From Chloracidobacterium sp. (GTDB lineage Bacteria > Acidobacteriota > Blastocatellia > Pyrinomonadales > Pyrinomonadaceae), in assembly GCA_016712045.1 (NCBI GenBank), contig JADJRV010000003.1, forward strand, positions 62,001-126,000: a stretch of 64,000 nt of DNA. Reading direction: 5' to 3'. The first letter of the stretch is position 1, and each line of letters starts with the position of its first letter. A model generated the notes under the pieces. It searched no databases and was not told the DNA's origin. It saw only the letters and a list, made by a program, of their open reading frames with translations. This document shows, piece after piece, positions 27,556-36,925 of this stretch. The translations under genes were made by a program, and so were the position numbers.

Positions 27556-28485
27556 TATTTACCAAGAATCGTACCAATCTGCGGCTTCGAGCCATTCAGA
27601 AAATCACGAACAGGCATTCTTCGTTTCCCTTCCGGCTGAACTTCACTGATCTTCACAACCGAACCGTCACCGCAAGCAACTTCAAAGATATCACCGTTCG
27701 CCGTCAAGACCGTTCCGGATGGTGCGTCGCTAGTTGTCTCGGCCAAGATTTGCCTGCCAGAGCGTAAGTTTCGCCTTATCAATAAACGTAAAGCTAGCAG
27801 GAAATGGTTGGAACCCACGAACGCGGTTCGCGATATCACCGGCAGACATTTGCCAATCGATCAACCCATCTTCTCGTTTCATGATCGGAGCAAATGTTGC
27901 GGCAGATTCATCTTGTTTGATCGGTTGTAATTTCTCGAGATTGTTGATAGTTTCCAACAAAAGCTCGGCCCCGATCGCTGACAATCGCTCCATTAGTCCG
28001 ATCGCATTTTCATCAGCATTAATTGCGGTGGCACGCTGCAATAGTATGTCACCGGTGTCTAGCCCAACGTCCATCTGCATCGTCGTAACACCGGTCTCCA
28101 CCTCGCCGTTAACTATCGCCCAATTGACGGGAGCTGCACCGCGATATTTGGGAAGGAGAGAAAAATGTACATTTATCGCACCTTTCTGAAATGATGTCAG
28201 AAAAGTCTCGGGCAATATTCGTCCATACGCGACCACGACGACAACATCACCATTATGCGATCTAAATTCCCCCAAAGCTTCCGGTGTCCTGATTGTTATT
28301 GGTTGAAAAACCGGGATCTTATGCTCTAAAGCACATTCTTTTACTGGTGAAAAAGTGATCTTATTGCCACGCCCGGACGGGCGGTCTGGCTGTGTATAGA
28401 CAGCACATACTTCATGTCCATCAGATAGCAATCTTTCAAGCGAAGGGATGGCCGCTTTCGGCGTCCCCATAAAAACGATTCTCAT
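27555..28485 (-). CDS. fmt: Methionyl-tRNA formyltransferase, one frameshift
   Basis: Cytoplasmic enzyme that formylates initiator Met-tRNA. The N-terminal 230 residues are intact: MRIVFMGTPKAAIPSLERLL, VAYGRILPE, INVHFSLLPKYRGAAPVNWA with the active-site Asn-His, and TTMQMDVGLDTGDILL with the catalytic Asp. In the C-terminal OB-like domain the frame is lost at the TTT at 27749-27751 (reverse-strand text KLTLWQA / KILAETTSDAPSG); one A is missing from the reverse-strand run. The correct text ends PVRDFLNGSKPQIGTILGK. Intact length ~310 residues. Its ATG overlaps the phosphatase stop (ATGA). def, usually its neighbour, is 5 kb upstream. Confidence 0.93.
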
Positions 28486-30020
28486 TTTCGGGCTAATCTC
28501 AGTGCGTCCGCCATCACGTAAAATATCCAGTTCTGCTCCATGCTTCCGCGGAAGAGCTGTGCGTTTGGGCCGATGGCGAAAATAGCTACGTCCTCGCCGC
28601 CGTGAGTTTCAGAGTCGAACGGGATCAACGTTTGCTGCTTGTAATCAGGTTTAAGCACGTCGTCCTGAGTCAGCACGGGCCGGTCTCCTTTTACCGCACC
28701 CGGGCCGTTGGCATAACCGAGCGTAGTGTAAGGTTTTTTGTCTTTGTCCAGCTTGTAATTTGGTTCGATATTACCGTCGCCGCCTATTTCGCGAGTGAGG
28801 CCGAGAATGTTATTGCCTCTCGCGGGATATCCCTGAATAAACAGCGTGTGGCTGTGATCCGCCGTGACGACGATCAGAGTTTCGTCGAGGTTGACCTTAC
28901 TCACCGCGGCCCTGACCGCGTCTGACAGAGCCACGGTATCAGTCAACGCACGGTACGCGTTGCCGTCGTGGTGTGCGTGATCGATGCGGCCGGCCTCGAC
29001 CATGAGGACGTAGCCCTTTTTATTGTTGGCAAGGATGTCTATAGACTTGGCGGTCATCTCCGACAAGCTGGGCTCGCCCGCCGGATCCTTGGCGCGGTCC
29101 GCTTCGAACTGCATCATCGACGGCTCGAACAATCCGAGCAGGTGTTTTGTCTTGCGTGCGTCCACCGCATCGAATTGCTGCTTGTTCCAAACATATTGTG
29201 AACCGCCGCGAAGTTTCAGCCATTCCGCGGTAAGGTCGCGGCCGTCGAGCCTGCGTCCTTTTCGGTCCGCGTATTCCGGGTCCTGGGTATCTTGAGGTTG
29301 AAAGTAGCTGCGGCCGCCTCCGATCGCGACCTCGAGGCCGTCGCCGTATTTGAAACTAAGCAACTGGCTGGCAATATCGGGGAATTTCGCGTCGTACGCG
29401 GCTTTATTCAGCCTGAATAAGTCTGCGTCCGATTCCCAATCGCGGTCCGCCGAGTGTGCGTAGCATGCCGCGGGCGTCGCGTGAGTAAGGCGCGCGGTCG
29501 AAACGATCCCGGTCGAGAGTCCGGCGTCTTCGGCGTAGGCTAATAGAGACTTCGTCTCATTGCCCGCGACCGTTTTCCAGTCCGCATGAATTACATTTTG
29601 ATTCACACTAATTACGCCCTCGTCGGTTTTAACTCCGGTGATGATCGCGGACATTGTCGGGGCACTGTCGCTGGTCTGTTGGTTAGCTGAATATGTTTTC
29701 GAAAAAGCCGAATAGGGGAACATCTCGAAGCTCAAGCGGTTTTCTTCGCCCGATTCGCCTCGCTGCTGTGCCTCGAAGATCCGCGCCGCCGTCAGCGTAG
29801 ATATTCCCATCCCGTCGCCGACGAATATGACGACGTTCTTAGCTCGCTTGCGCGTCTTGACACCTTTCGCCGCGTCCACCGCGGCCCAACCACCACTGCG
29901 CCAGGTCTCAGCTGATTCAGTACGTTTGACCGGAAAAGGAACCTGTGGCGTTTGTGCAAGCGTTAAGGACGAAATAGCCAATAGAAGAACGATTGAACTA
30001 AATCTCAAAATAATATACAT
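28482..30020 (-). CDS. Alkaline phosphatase, secreted
   Basis: Exported phosphomonoesterase of the alkaline phosphatase superfamily, active outside the cytoplasm. A signal peptide (from ATG 30020: MYIILRFSSIVLLLAISSLT) precedes the mature protein. Landmarks: the metal Asp in VVIFVGDGMGISTLTAARIF, the nucleophile Ser in TSDSAPTMSAIITGVKTDEG, AGRIDHAHHDGNA, VTADHSHTLF and DSETHGGEDVAIFA. I place the start at 30020: the longer frame from ATG 30044 would begin inside the stem of the terminator at 30024-30062. Its stop overlaps the fmt start by 4 bp, an unusual operon partner. Confidence 0.9.
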   Translation of the reverse strand: MYIILRFSSIVLLLAISSLTLAQTPQVPFPVKRTESAETWRSGGWAAVDAAKGVKTRKRAKNVVIFVGDGMGISTLTAARIFEAQQRGESGEENRLSFEMFPYSAFSKTYSANQQTSDSAPTMSAIITGVKTDEGVISVNQNVIHADWKTVAGNETKSLLAYAEDAGLSTGIVSTARLTHATPAACYAHSADRDWESDADLFRLNKAAYDAKFPDIASQLLSFKYGDGLEVAIGGGRSYFQPQDTQDPEYADRKGRRLDGRDLTAEWLKLRGGSQYVWNKQQFDAVDARKTKHLLGLFEPSMMQFEADRAKDPAGEPSLSEMTAKSIDILANNKKGYVLMVEAGRIDHAHHDGNAYRALTDTVALSDAVRAAVSKVNLDETLIVVTADHSHTLFIQGYPARGNNILGLTREIGGDGNIEPNYKLDKDKKPYTTLGYANGPGAVKGDRPVLTQDDVLKPDYKQQTLIPFDSETHGGEDVAIFAIGPNAQLFRGSMEQNWIFYVMADALRLARK

Positions 30021-30023
30021 GGA

Positions 30024-30062
30024 TAAAAAAAGTGTTAAGTTCACTTAAGAACTTAACACTTG
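30024..30062 (-). terminator. Strong intrinsic terminator
   Basis: AAGTGTTAAGTTC (30031-30043) and GAACTTAACACTT (30050-30062) form a perfect 13-bp stem with a 6-base loop. On the reverse strand it is followed by a run of seven T. It ends the transcript of the gene at 30099-30995 and isolates the phosphatase. Confidence 0.85.
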
Positions 30063-30098
30063 ATCGATCAAAAATAGAAATTTCAGGCTGTTTGAAAA

Positions 30099-30995
30099 CT
30101 AGTATCCGCAGTGATAATTTGAGCCTTCGAATGCCTGCGTCCATTTGGTTCCCGCACGGCGATAGACGTTAAAACCGGCTCCCTCGAAAGACTGAATGTA
30201 GGTAAAAACTTCGGCGGTTCCATCACCGTCATAATCAAACACGTCGAGCAACAGCTCATGATAAACACCGTCATCAACAGCCTTGATCTCGCCGCTCATG
30301 ACGTTAGCTTGGTCGATCGAATGATATTCGCTATAACCAAGCGTGTATTTTCCGTTGATGCCTTTACTTGCGATAAAGAAGAGTAGGCCACGGGTAAGCT
30401 TATCGATCTCGACCCAATAAGAGCCGACAAAATCGGCCTTACCGTCGCTGTCGACATCAAGCGCGGTGAGGTTCTGATAATTCAACTTTGTTGGCGACAG
30501 TTTTTGCTTGACGAACTCTGCCTTTGCCAACGCATCCATCTCGGTTTTTTCGGCAGCTGTTGGTTTGCGGCGATAGCTGGCGTTCGTCGATTTGAGAGCG
30601 ACATTTGTCGCAAGACCCATGACGAGACCGCGGAGCTGCACTTTGCTCGATGTCGTTGTCACCGTGCCCATATTCTTTGCACAATCCGAGTTTGCATTTC
30701 CGCTCTTAACCGATACATTGCCGACATTTGCTCCACCAAAAATGAGCCGGTAAACCGTTCCCGGCTTGTAATAGGTTTTTGTAAAAGCGGTGATAATGTT
30801 TTGCTCATCGCTACCGTTGACCGGCGGATCGAGCTTGCTTTTATTTACATATGCGATCGGTTCCAACGTTTTGCCGTCGTTTAGAACCGCAAACACGATC
30901 GGTTTTGCGGCTGTCTTTTGAGCCACAGCGCTTATCGACAATATCGATATTGCCGATAACGCGATCACGCATTTTAGAACATTTACATTTTTCAT
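30099..30995 (-). CDS. Secreted hypothetical protein with VCBS-like calcium motifs
   Basis: Function unknown. A 298-residue protein with a signal peptide (MKNVNVLKCVIALSAISILS, cut near AVAQ). The C-terminal third has two DxDxDG loops, LDVDSDGKADFVG and VFDYDGDGTAEVFTY, as in FG-GAP/VCBS beta-propeller blades, which bind calcium. It also contains an isolated Cys pair (SDCAKN and YHCGY). I prefer ATG 30995, the start of a proper signal peptide; the ATG 7 codons upstream adds a polar MFIKENK. No homologue with known function is recognised. Confidence 0.7.
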   Translation of the reverse strand: MKNVNVLKCVIALSAISILSISAVAQKTAAKPIVFAVLNDGKTLEPIAYVNKSKLDPPVNGSDEQNIITAFTKTYYKPGTVYRLIFGGANVGNVSVKSGNANSDCAKNMGTVTTTSSKVQLRGLVMGLATNVALKSTNASYRRKPTAAEKTEMDALAKAEFVKQKLSPTKLNYQNLTALDVDSDGKADFVGSYWVEIDKLTRGLLFFIASKGINGKYTLGYSEYHSIDQANVMSGEIKAVDDGVYHELLLDVFDYDGDGTAEVFTYIQSFEGAGFNVYRRAGTKWTQAFEGSNYHCGY

Positions 30996-31027
30996 TTTGT
31001 TTTCTTTAATGAACAAACTAGTGGCGC

Positions 31028-32599
31028 TCAGATCTTCTGAGCGATCGATTTGCCCTGCATAAATTGTAATAGATACTCGCGCCCACCGGCCTTTGAGTCT
31101 GTGCCGCTCATGTTAAATCCGCCAAAAGGGTGAACCCCGACCAAAGCTCCGGTGCATTTCCGATTCAGATACAGATTTCCAACGTGAAAATCGCGAACCG
31201 CACGATCGAGTCTCTCCTGAGATGCAGAATATACCGCTCCGGTTAGCCCAAATTCTGTGTCATTTGCAATTTCTAATGCGTGGTCGTAATCACGCGCCTT
31301 TATCACTGCTAGAACGGGTGCAAACACCTCTTCTTGCTCCAGCGTAGCTCCCGGCTGAACGTTGTCGATGATAGTCGGCTCGATAAAAAAGCCATTCGTC
31401 TCATCACCTTTGCCACCTGTCAACACAACCCCGCCCTCCGCTTTGCCCGTTTCGATATATTTCAGCGTCGAATCAAATGAACGCTTATTAATGACCGCCG
31501 CTACATTTGTATCGCCCTCGGTTGGCTGGCCGATCTTGAGAGCATTCGTTAATGTGACAATTTTCGGCATCAGTTCAGCGTGAACTTTTTCATCAACGAT
31601 CAAACGCGAGCAAGCAGAACACTTTTGCCCCTGATAACCAAAAGCCGCAGCGACTACGCCGCTCGCGACCGCATCTAAGTCTGCGGCATCGTCAGCAACG
31701 ACGATCGCGTCCTTGCCGCCCATTTCAGCGACAACACGCTTGATCCATATCTGGCCGGGGCGGGTCTTAGCCGCCTCTTCGTTGATGTGCAATCCGACGC
31801 CTTTTGATCCGGTGAACGAAATAAAGCGTGTTTTAGGATGTGTCACCATCGCCTCGCCGGTCTTAGAGCTGCCGCTGATAAAATTAACGACGCCTTTGGG
31901 CAAACCGGCTTCTTCGACAAGCTCGACAAATTTTGCCGCGATCGTCGGCGAATCCGATGATGGCTTGAGCACGACCGTATTTCCCGACACAACAGCAGCC
32001 ATCGTCATACCGGCCATGATCGCAAGCGGAAAATTCCAAGGAGGAATGATCGCACCGACACCCAATGGAATATACTCGAATTTATTCTTTTCGCCAGGAT
32101 ATGGGGTAATAGGCTGTTCGCCGGACCACTTGAGCATTTCGCGGCCATAAAACTCGAGAAAATCTATCGCCTCCGCAGTATCACCATCCGCTTCGGCCCA
32201 AGTTTTCGAGACCTCAAAAACCATCCATGCTGAAAACTCGTGCTTTCGCTCGCGAAGCATACCCGCAATCTTGAAAAGATACTCGGCACGCTCTGCTGCA
32301 GGTACATTACGCCATGTCTTGAAAGCCTCTGACGCCGCATCTATCGCCCGATTAACCAAATCGGTATCTGTATCACCCTCGGAAAATACACCGACAACCT
32401 GCGTTTTTTCCGCTGGATTGTTGCTTGAAAATTTGGCGTCAAGTGCGATCTTTTCGCCGTTGATCAGGATCGGATACTCTTTCCCAAGCTCGCTACGGAC
32501 CGTATCGAGAGCTGCACGCATCGCGTCAGCGTTTTCGGGCTGCGAATAATCTACAAATGGTTCGTTTCTAAATTCGTCCAATGTTCGTTGAGTTTGCAT
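31028..32599 (-). CDS. pruA: 1-Pyrroline-5-carboxylate (glutamate semialdehyde) dehydrogenase
   Basis: Cytoplasmic NAD+-dependent enzyme that oxidises glutamate gamma-semialdehyde to glutamate, the second step of proline breakdown. 523 residues, the full length of the monofunctional RocA/PruA type. Seen: PPWNFPLAIMAGMTMAAVVS, the Gly-rich SGSSKTGEAMV loop, the catalytic Glu in VVAEMGGKDAIVVADD and the catalytic Cys in YQGQKCSACSRLIV. FGLTGAVYSAS and HPFGGFNMSGTDSKAGG complete the signature. No proline dehydrogenase gene is in the window. It ends only ~30 bp before the hypothetical at 30995. Confidence 0.93.
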   Translation of the reverse strand: MQTQRTLDEFRNEPFVDYSQPENADAMRAALDTVRSELGKEYPILINGEKIALDAKFSSNNPAEKTQVVGVFSEGDTDTDLVNRAIDAASEAFKTWRNVPAAERAEYLFKIAGMLRERKHEFSAWMVFEVSKTWAEADGDTAEAIDFLEFYGREMLKWSGEQPITPYPGEKNKFEYIPLGVGAIIPPWNFPLAIMAGMTMAAVVSGNTVVLKPSSDSPTIAAKFVELVEEAGLPKGVVNFISGSSKTGEAMVTHPKTRFISFTGSKGVGLHINEEAAKTRPGQIWIKRVVAEMGGKDAIVVADDAADLDAVASGVVAAAFGYQGQKCSACSRLIVDEKVHAELMPKIVTLTNALKIGQPTEGDTNVAAVINKRSFDSTLKYIETGKAEGGVVLTGGKGDETNGFFIEPTIIDNVQPGATLEQEEVFAPVLAVIKARDYDHALEIANDTEFGLTGAVYSASQERLDRAVRDFHVGNLYLNRKCTGALVGVHPFGGFNMSGTDSKAGGREYLLQFMQGKSIAQKI

Positions 32600-32622
32600 G
32601 ATTTAAAACTACAAAATTACGT

Positions 32623-33342
32623 TCAAAATGTATAACCGTAAAATACTGCCAGTGAATTGTTTCCGGCCCCTGAATTCCCAAAATTGTAACCGAGCAATAT
32701 AAATTGCTTTTTCGTCACCGCAAAATTTAGCCCGACTGAAGCGTAACCGAAGCGGTTCTTACCCGAAAACCAATCGGCAAGAAAACTGACGCGTTTTGTT
32801 ATCGGCTGTTCGACGCCGACTATCGCACCGGTTTTTGTGCCAAAATCATCACCGCCGCCTACGACAGTATAGACTCCGCCAGTAACACGTAGCCCTTTTA
32901 ACTGCTCGATCGTCTTACTCACATTTGAATAAATCAGTGCATATCGTTTTGCTCCGCGTGTGTCTCTAAGTGGCGTCGATGCGATAAAACCGGCTGTTGC
33001 TGCGATGCCGTGCTTTTCATTCTGAAAAAGCGTCTGTTTGGCGTTTACTTGGAACTCGGCGACAGCATCGCCGCCATCCCTTGTGTAATAGAAATTTGCA
33101 CCTATCTCGGTCGTATGCCCCAAACCATAGACGACACGATACCCGTACGTTTGAAAGCCGCCCTTGTCATACGAAACGGGCTTTGCAACAAAATCCGCTT
33201 CAAAATAAACACCCTTTTTCTCAAGCGTATCAGTCGATGGGATATTGAAGATCGTCATTTGAGCAGATGCCATTTTTGCAATCGCAAAAATGATGAATAA
33301 ACCTGTCGTTAATTTAATGGTAAATGAACCCGATTTCGACAT
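32623..33342 (-). CDS. Predicted outer-membrane beta-barrel protein
   Basis: A 239-residue exported protein. A signal peptide (about residues 5-28, ending ASAQ) precedes alternating polar/hydrophobic strands with many aromatic residues, for example GVYFEADFVAKPVSYDKGG, and it ends in ...AVFYGYTF with a terminal Phe, as in outer-membrane porin-like barrels. The substrate is unknown. ATG 33342 is chosen: GGAGAAAT lies 7-14 bp upstream, and this ATG begins a normal signal peptide. Confidence 0.7.
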   Translation of the reverse strand: MSKSGSFTIKLTTGLFIIFAIAKMASAQMTIFNIPSTDTLEKKGVYFEADFVAKPVSYDKGGFQTYGYRVVYGLGHTTEIGANFYYTRDGGDAVAEFQVNAKQTLFQNEKHGIAATAGFIASTPLRDTRGAKRYALIYSNVSKTIEQLKGLRVTGGVYTVVGGGDDFGTKTGAIVGVEQPITKRVSFLADWFSGKNRFGYASVGLNFAVTKKQFILLGYNFGNSGAGNNSLAVFYGYTF

Positions 33343-33486
33343 ACCTATTTCTCCATTCGGCACATCTGGCTATATGTTCGTTAGGCAAACCTTCGGGACG
33401 GGAAGCAATGCCAAACACACAATGTCTAATGATTTACAGCGATATATTAAACCATTTTGGAAAAAATCCAAAATAAAAGGGGAGCG

Positions 33487-33711
33487 TTAACGGCTCGACT
33501 GACGTTCCATCTCACGGCGTTCCCATTCGTCAAGTATCTCGGGGAAAATGGGTGGCCTATCCTCTTGCCATGCGACGACAAATCGCGGCTGTTGCGAGTC
33601 GCTTTTGTGTTTGACGTAGGCAAGCACAAGAGTCCAGCCTTCGCTCAGAAATTTGTTAAGTTCGCCGCTCGATCCGACCTCGGCGGTCAATCTGGTATCT
33701 TGAATATTCAA
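33487..33711 (-). CDS. Small hypothetical protein after def
   Basis: A 74-residue soluble protein with the pattern LNKFLSEGWTLVLAYVKHKS...PRFVVAWQED. The 'GW-L...-V' hairpin is typical of small DUF1737-like proteins of unknown role. It begins one base after the def stop codon, so it is translated from the same message. Confidence 0.6.
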   Translation of the reverse strand: MNIQDTRLTAEVGSSGELNKFLSEGWTLVLAYVKHKSDSQQPRFVVAWQEDRPPIFPEILDEWERREMERQSSR

Positions 33712-33712
33712 T

Positions 33713-34234
33713 TCAGTTCCACTTCCCTGTTTTTTGTAAGGCTTTTATCTTTCGCTTTGCCAGCTGCCGCTTTAAAGGCGACATCCGGTCGAGAAATACG
33801 ATCCCGTCGCAGTGATCCGTTTCGTGGAGGATACACCTTGCGGCAAGGTCAGCGACATCAAGTTCGAATTCATCACCATTTATATCACGAGCGCGGGCAA
33901 TAACGCGCATTTCTCTTTTAACGACCTGATAAAGTCCCGGAAATGAAAGACAACCTTCGTCACCAGTCTGCTCACCCTCTACGCTGATTATCTCTGGATT
34001 TATCAACACATGTCGCTCATTCGTACCGTCGTCATTGGGCGTGTCCATCACAAAAAGTCGCTTGGAAATACCCACCTGCGGAGCCGCTAAACCGACACCA
34101 CCCGCCTTTTCCATCGTCTCGAACATGTCAAGCACCGTTGCTTCGAGCGCTGGCCCAAATTCGTCATCGCCAACAGGTTTCCCAATGGCAAGCAGAACTG
34201 GATCCGGATAATGAACTATTGTAAGCAACGACAT
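33713..34234 (-). CDS. def: Peptide deformylase
   Basis: Cytoplasmic Fe2+/Zn2+ hydrolase that removes the formyl group from new proteins. All three motifs are present in 173 residues: GVGLAAPQVGI, EGCLSFPGLY (metal Cys) and CILHETDHCDGIVF (HExxH). It works with fmt, which lies 5 kb downstream on the same strand. No frame damage. Confidence 0.96.
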   Translation of the reverse strand: MSLLTIVHYPDPVLLAIGKPVGDDEFGPALEATVLDMFETMEKAGGVGLAAPQVGISKRLFVMDTPNDDGTNERHVLINPEIISVEGEQTGDEGCLSFPGLYQVVKREMRVIARARDINGDEFELDVADLAARCILHETDHCDGIVFLDRMSPLKRQLAKRKIKALQKTGKWN

Positions 34235-34303
34235 TCCTACATTTTACGAATAAAATATCGCAATCCAAAATTCTTTAGTCAAAATGGAACGAATTATTGA
34301 AAA

Positions 34304-34804
34304 CTACTTAAGTTGTGAAGTTTTGCGTTTTATATCGAGCAGCTCCGTTGTCCCCTCGACGACGCTCGGCGTCGGAGTGAAGTTGCTACCATCTGCAAGC
34401 ACATTCGCAGATAGTTCGCGATCAGTTTCCAATTGCGGTACAGTCGCGAACTTAGACTTTTTATCTTTAACAGACTCCTGCCATATCACATAGACAAGCG
34501 AGAGTGCTGCAAAAATCAGAAAAAGCGACAACAAGATGCCTGTCACCATGCGGTCGCCTGTAAATATCATCTTACTAGCGATAGTGTAGATAAGTAAGAT
34601 GAATCCGGCGACGGAGATCCCGCCAAACCCACCAAATGCGACTTTACCAAGCGAGTTAAAGAACCAGTTTACTTTTCGTTCGGTATCGGGAACTCCGCCA
34701 AACTGCTCAGTGAGACTAGCAGAGGTTTGCTCTAAGTTCATACCGCACGAACGGCAAAACTTTTGCTCAACATTGTTTTTTGCACCACAGCTTGGACAGA
34801 ACAT
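34304..34804 (-). CDS. Zinc-ribbon membrane protein with SVVE-TT-LL tail (copy 3)
   Basis: A 166-residue protein with the same plan as the tandem genes at 6803-7898: CPSCGAKNNVEQKFCRSCG at the N-terminus, two hydrophobic helices (about residues 55-75 and 85-108), a linker, then TPTPSVVEGTTELLDIKR. The tail motif 'P[T]SV-E-TT-LL' is shared, although the rest of the sequence has diverged. It lies 50 bp or so upstream of def on the same strand. Function unknown. Confidence 0.75.
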   Translation of the reverse strand: MFCPSCGAKNNVEQKFCRSCGMNLEQTSASLTEQFGGVPDTERKVNWFFNSLGKVAFGGFGGISVAGFILLIYTIASKMIFTGDRMVTGILLSLFLIFAALSLVYVIWQESVKDKKSKFATVPQLETDRELSANVLADGSNFTPTPSVVEGTTELLDIKRKTSQLK

Positions 34805-34871
34805 AAATTCCTGGTTCGATCAAATAAACGAAACGCTCGCAGTTTAGGTTCCCGCAAACGAAACCGATAGG

Positions 34872-35333
34872 TTACAAAGCTATCTTTTCTTTTTCCACGT
34901 TCACCCAGTCGCAAAGAGCTTTCTTTTCTGTATCCTTGAGAACGGCATCCCGATGTATCCAGAGGTACGAGGGCAGCGGCATCTCAGCTGATTCGACCTG
35001 CTCACAGATCTCCTCGAGCTTTTTCACCTTTTTCTTGGCGGCATAAGTACTAAATTCGCTGATATTTAATTTCCGTTTGCCCTCATCGATGTGATCTTTT
35101 AAGAACCAACCGAAAGGCTGAACATTGGCATACCACGGATACACCGTATTGTTTGTATGGCAATCATTGCACGAACGGCCCAGTATCAACGCAACATCTG
35201 GCGGAACCGAAACAGTCGCTTCAAGCGTATTAGCCTGAACTATCGGCAGATTTGTCTTATCGATCTGAAAGAACTGTATCGCGACAAACGCAATTCCAAG
35301 GCCAATGCCCGCGAATTTCAATGCCTTTTTCAT
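34872..35333 (-). CDS. Heme-binding-domain protein (cytochrome c-like CxxCH)
   Basis: A membrane-anchored protein of 153 residues with an N-terminal hydrophobic helix (KFAGIGLGIAFVAIQFF) and one heme-attachment motif CNDCHTN near residue 59, followed by YPWYANVQPFGWFLKDHIDEG. This is the heme_bind (DUF1924-like) layout of periplasmic electron-carrier proteins; partners are unknown. ATG 35333 is chosen over the more upstream ATG 35381, whose extension is polar and would overlap the divergent hydroxylase gene. Confidence 0.75.
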   Translation of the reverse strand: MKKALKFAGIGLGIAFVAIQFFQIDKTNLPIVQANTLEATVSVPPDVALILGRSCNDCHTNNTVYPWYANVQPFGWFLKDHIDEGKRKLNISEFSTYAAKKKVKKLEEICEQVESAEMPLPSYLWIHRDAVLKDTEKKALCDWVNVEKEKIAL

Positions 35334-35355
35334 TTTGTTATCGTAATATATTTTT

Positions 35356-36189
35356 ATGTTGCGTCCTACTGTCTTAGCCATACCGTTCTTCGCTCTGATG
35401 ATAGCGTTAGAGGCTTTTTGGGCTTATCACAAAAACTCAAACGAATACAACGATAAAAAGGACACCTGGGGCAATATATTCATGGGCTTTATGAGCGTTG
35501 TTTGGGGTGCCCTCTTTGGACTCGCGACCGGATATATTTTTGTATTTTTATATGAGATCGCACCATACAAATTCCCGGCTGACGCCTGGTGGACTTGGGT
35601 AATTTTATTTTTTGTGGATGACCTTTTCTACTACATTTTCCATCGAGTTAGCCACGAGTCGCGTCTATTTTGGAATTTCCACGTCGTCCATCATTCGAGT
35701 GAACGTTACAACCTGAGCGTCGCCGTTCGCCAAAGCTGGTTTTCGGGTATCCTACATTGGATCTTTTACGCCCCGATAATGCTGCTCGGCTTTGCTCCCT
35801 GGATGTTCGCGACCATGCACGGTTTTAATCTGATCTACCAATTCTGGATACACACGAGGTTTATCAACCGCCTCGGAGCGCTCGAGTACGTACTAAATAC
35901 TCCGTCGCACCATCGGGTCCATCACGGAGTCAACGAACAATATCTCGATAAAAACTACGCCGGTGTACTGATAATCTGGGATCGAATGTTCGGATCTTTT
36001 GTCAACGAAACGGAAGAGCCTAGATACGGAATAATTAAACCGATCAAAAGCTATAATCCTTTGTGGATAAATACTCACGGCTGGGTCGAGATGTGGCAGG
36101 CGATAAAACGCCAAACGACCTTTAAGGCAAAAGTAATGTGCGTCTTTGCATCGCCAAATATGGACTTGAAACAAACCTATGAAAACTAG
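35356..36189 (+). CDS. Fatty acid hydroxylase / sterol desaturase superfamily membrane protein
   Basis: Multi-pass membrane di-iron oxygenase, 277 residues with 4-5 hydrophobic segments. The three His clusters of the family are seen in order: HRVSHE, HVVHHSSE and, after a membrane pair, HHRVHHG. The closest family role is hydroxylation or desaturation of a lipid (COG3000); which lipid is unknown. Its stop overlaps the next gene's start by 11 bp. Confidence 0.88.
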   Translation: MLRPTVLAIPFFALMIALEAFWAYHKNSNEYNDKKDTWGNIFMGFMSVVWGALFGLATGYIFVFLYEIAPYKFPADAWWTWVILFFVDDLFYYIFHRVSHESRLFWNFHVVHHSSERYNLSVAVRQSWFSGILHWIFYAPIMLLGFAPWMFATMHGFNLIYQFWIHTRFINRLGALEYVLNTPSHHRVHHGVNEQYLDKNYAGVLIIWDRMFGSFVNETEEPRYGIIKPIKSYNPLWINTHGWVEMWQAIKRQTTFKAKVMCVFASPNMDLKQTYEN

Positions 36190-36910
36190 ATATCTATTTA
36201 TCACTTTTTTTGCTATCGCCGCGTTTGCGGGTCTAGCTCATTCTCAAAAGGTTGTCGTGACGGGCAACAAGGTAACTTATATCCGGCCAAAGCCGCTCGC
36301 TGACTTTAAGAAAACTTTCACTATCAATCACCCGGTCGTCACAGCCGCTACTCAGTCGCTGTCGGTTAAGATCGAATCCGCGATCAGCTTTCAAAAAGTG
36401 ATCCCGTTGGATATCGCTGAGGAGGTCAACGAGATCCAATGGCTCGAAAACGCCGACTACGAAGTGTTGTACAACGATAATGGGGCTCTTTGCATTGCCC
36501 TTTCGATCGAAGGGAGCGGCGCGTATCCGTCGGGTTCGACTAAAACCGTTGTAGTGGATACCTTGAAAGGGGATCGCGTAAAACCTGCTGACACATTCAA
36601 GAACCTTTCCGGGATTGTGGCGTTGGTAAAAAAAGCGCAGAAAATCGAGATCGCTAAGGCGATCAAAGCGATCAGAAAGGATCCTGATTTTCGCGAACCG
36701 GATCCTAAGACCTTGTTTATTTCAGCCAATTTCAAAACCGAAGATCTTGACTGGTTTTCGATCAGCCATAAGGGCGTTACTTTTAACTACGATTACGGTT
36801 TCCCTCACGTGATGCAGGCTCTACAGCCTGACGGCAAGTTCTTTTTCAGTTGGAAGCAGCTAAAACCGTATATCAAAGCCGGCAGTTTGCTCTCACGCGT
36901 CGCTCGTTAA
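36179..36910 (+). CDS. Secreted hypothetical protein (DUF3298-like C-terminal half)
   Basis: A 243-residue exported protein; the signal peptide covers residues 1-22 (ending AHSQ). The middle contains LCIALSIEGSGAYPSGSTKT followed by ...VDTLKGDRVKPADTF, the same 'aYPs...-D--tG---tl-d-F' pattern as the RsiV/DUF3298 domain. Function unknown. It overlaps the hydroxylase stop by 11 bp and is followed 15 bp later by the B12-binding gene. Confidence 0.65.
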   Translation: MKTRYLFITFFAIAAFAGLAHSQKVVVTGNKVTYIRPKPLADFKKTFTINHPVVTAATQSLSVKIESAISFQKVIPLDIAEEVNEIQWLENADYEVLYNDNGALCIALSIEGSGAYPSGSTKTVVVDTLKGDRVKPADTFKNLSGIVALVKKAQKIEIAKAIKAIRKDPDFREPDPKTLFISANFKTEDLDWFSISHKGVTFNYDYGFPHVMQALQPDGKFFFSWKQLKPYIKAGSLLSRVAR

Positions 36911-36925
36911 TATACTTTAGCCAAG

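Noticed and set aside
33454..33474. Terminator (ATTTTGGA/TCCAAAAT) after the small gene following def
   Set aside because: The stem is short and AT-only, and no T-run follows on the reverse strand, so I do not list it as a terminator.
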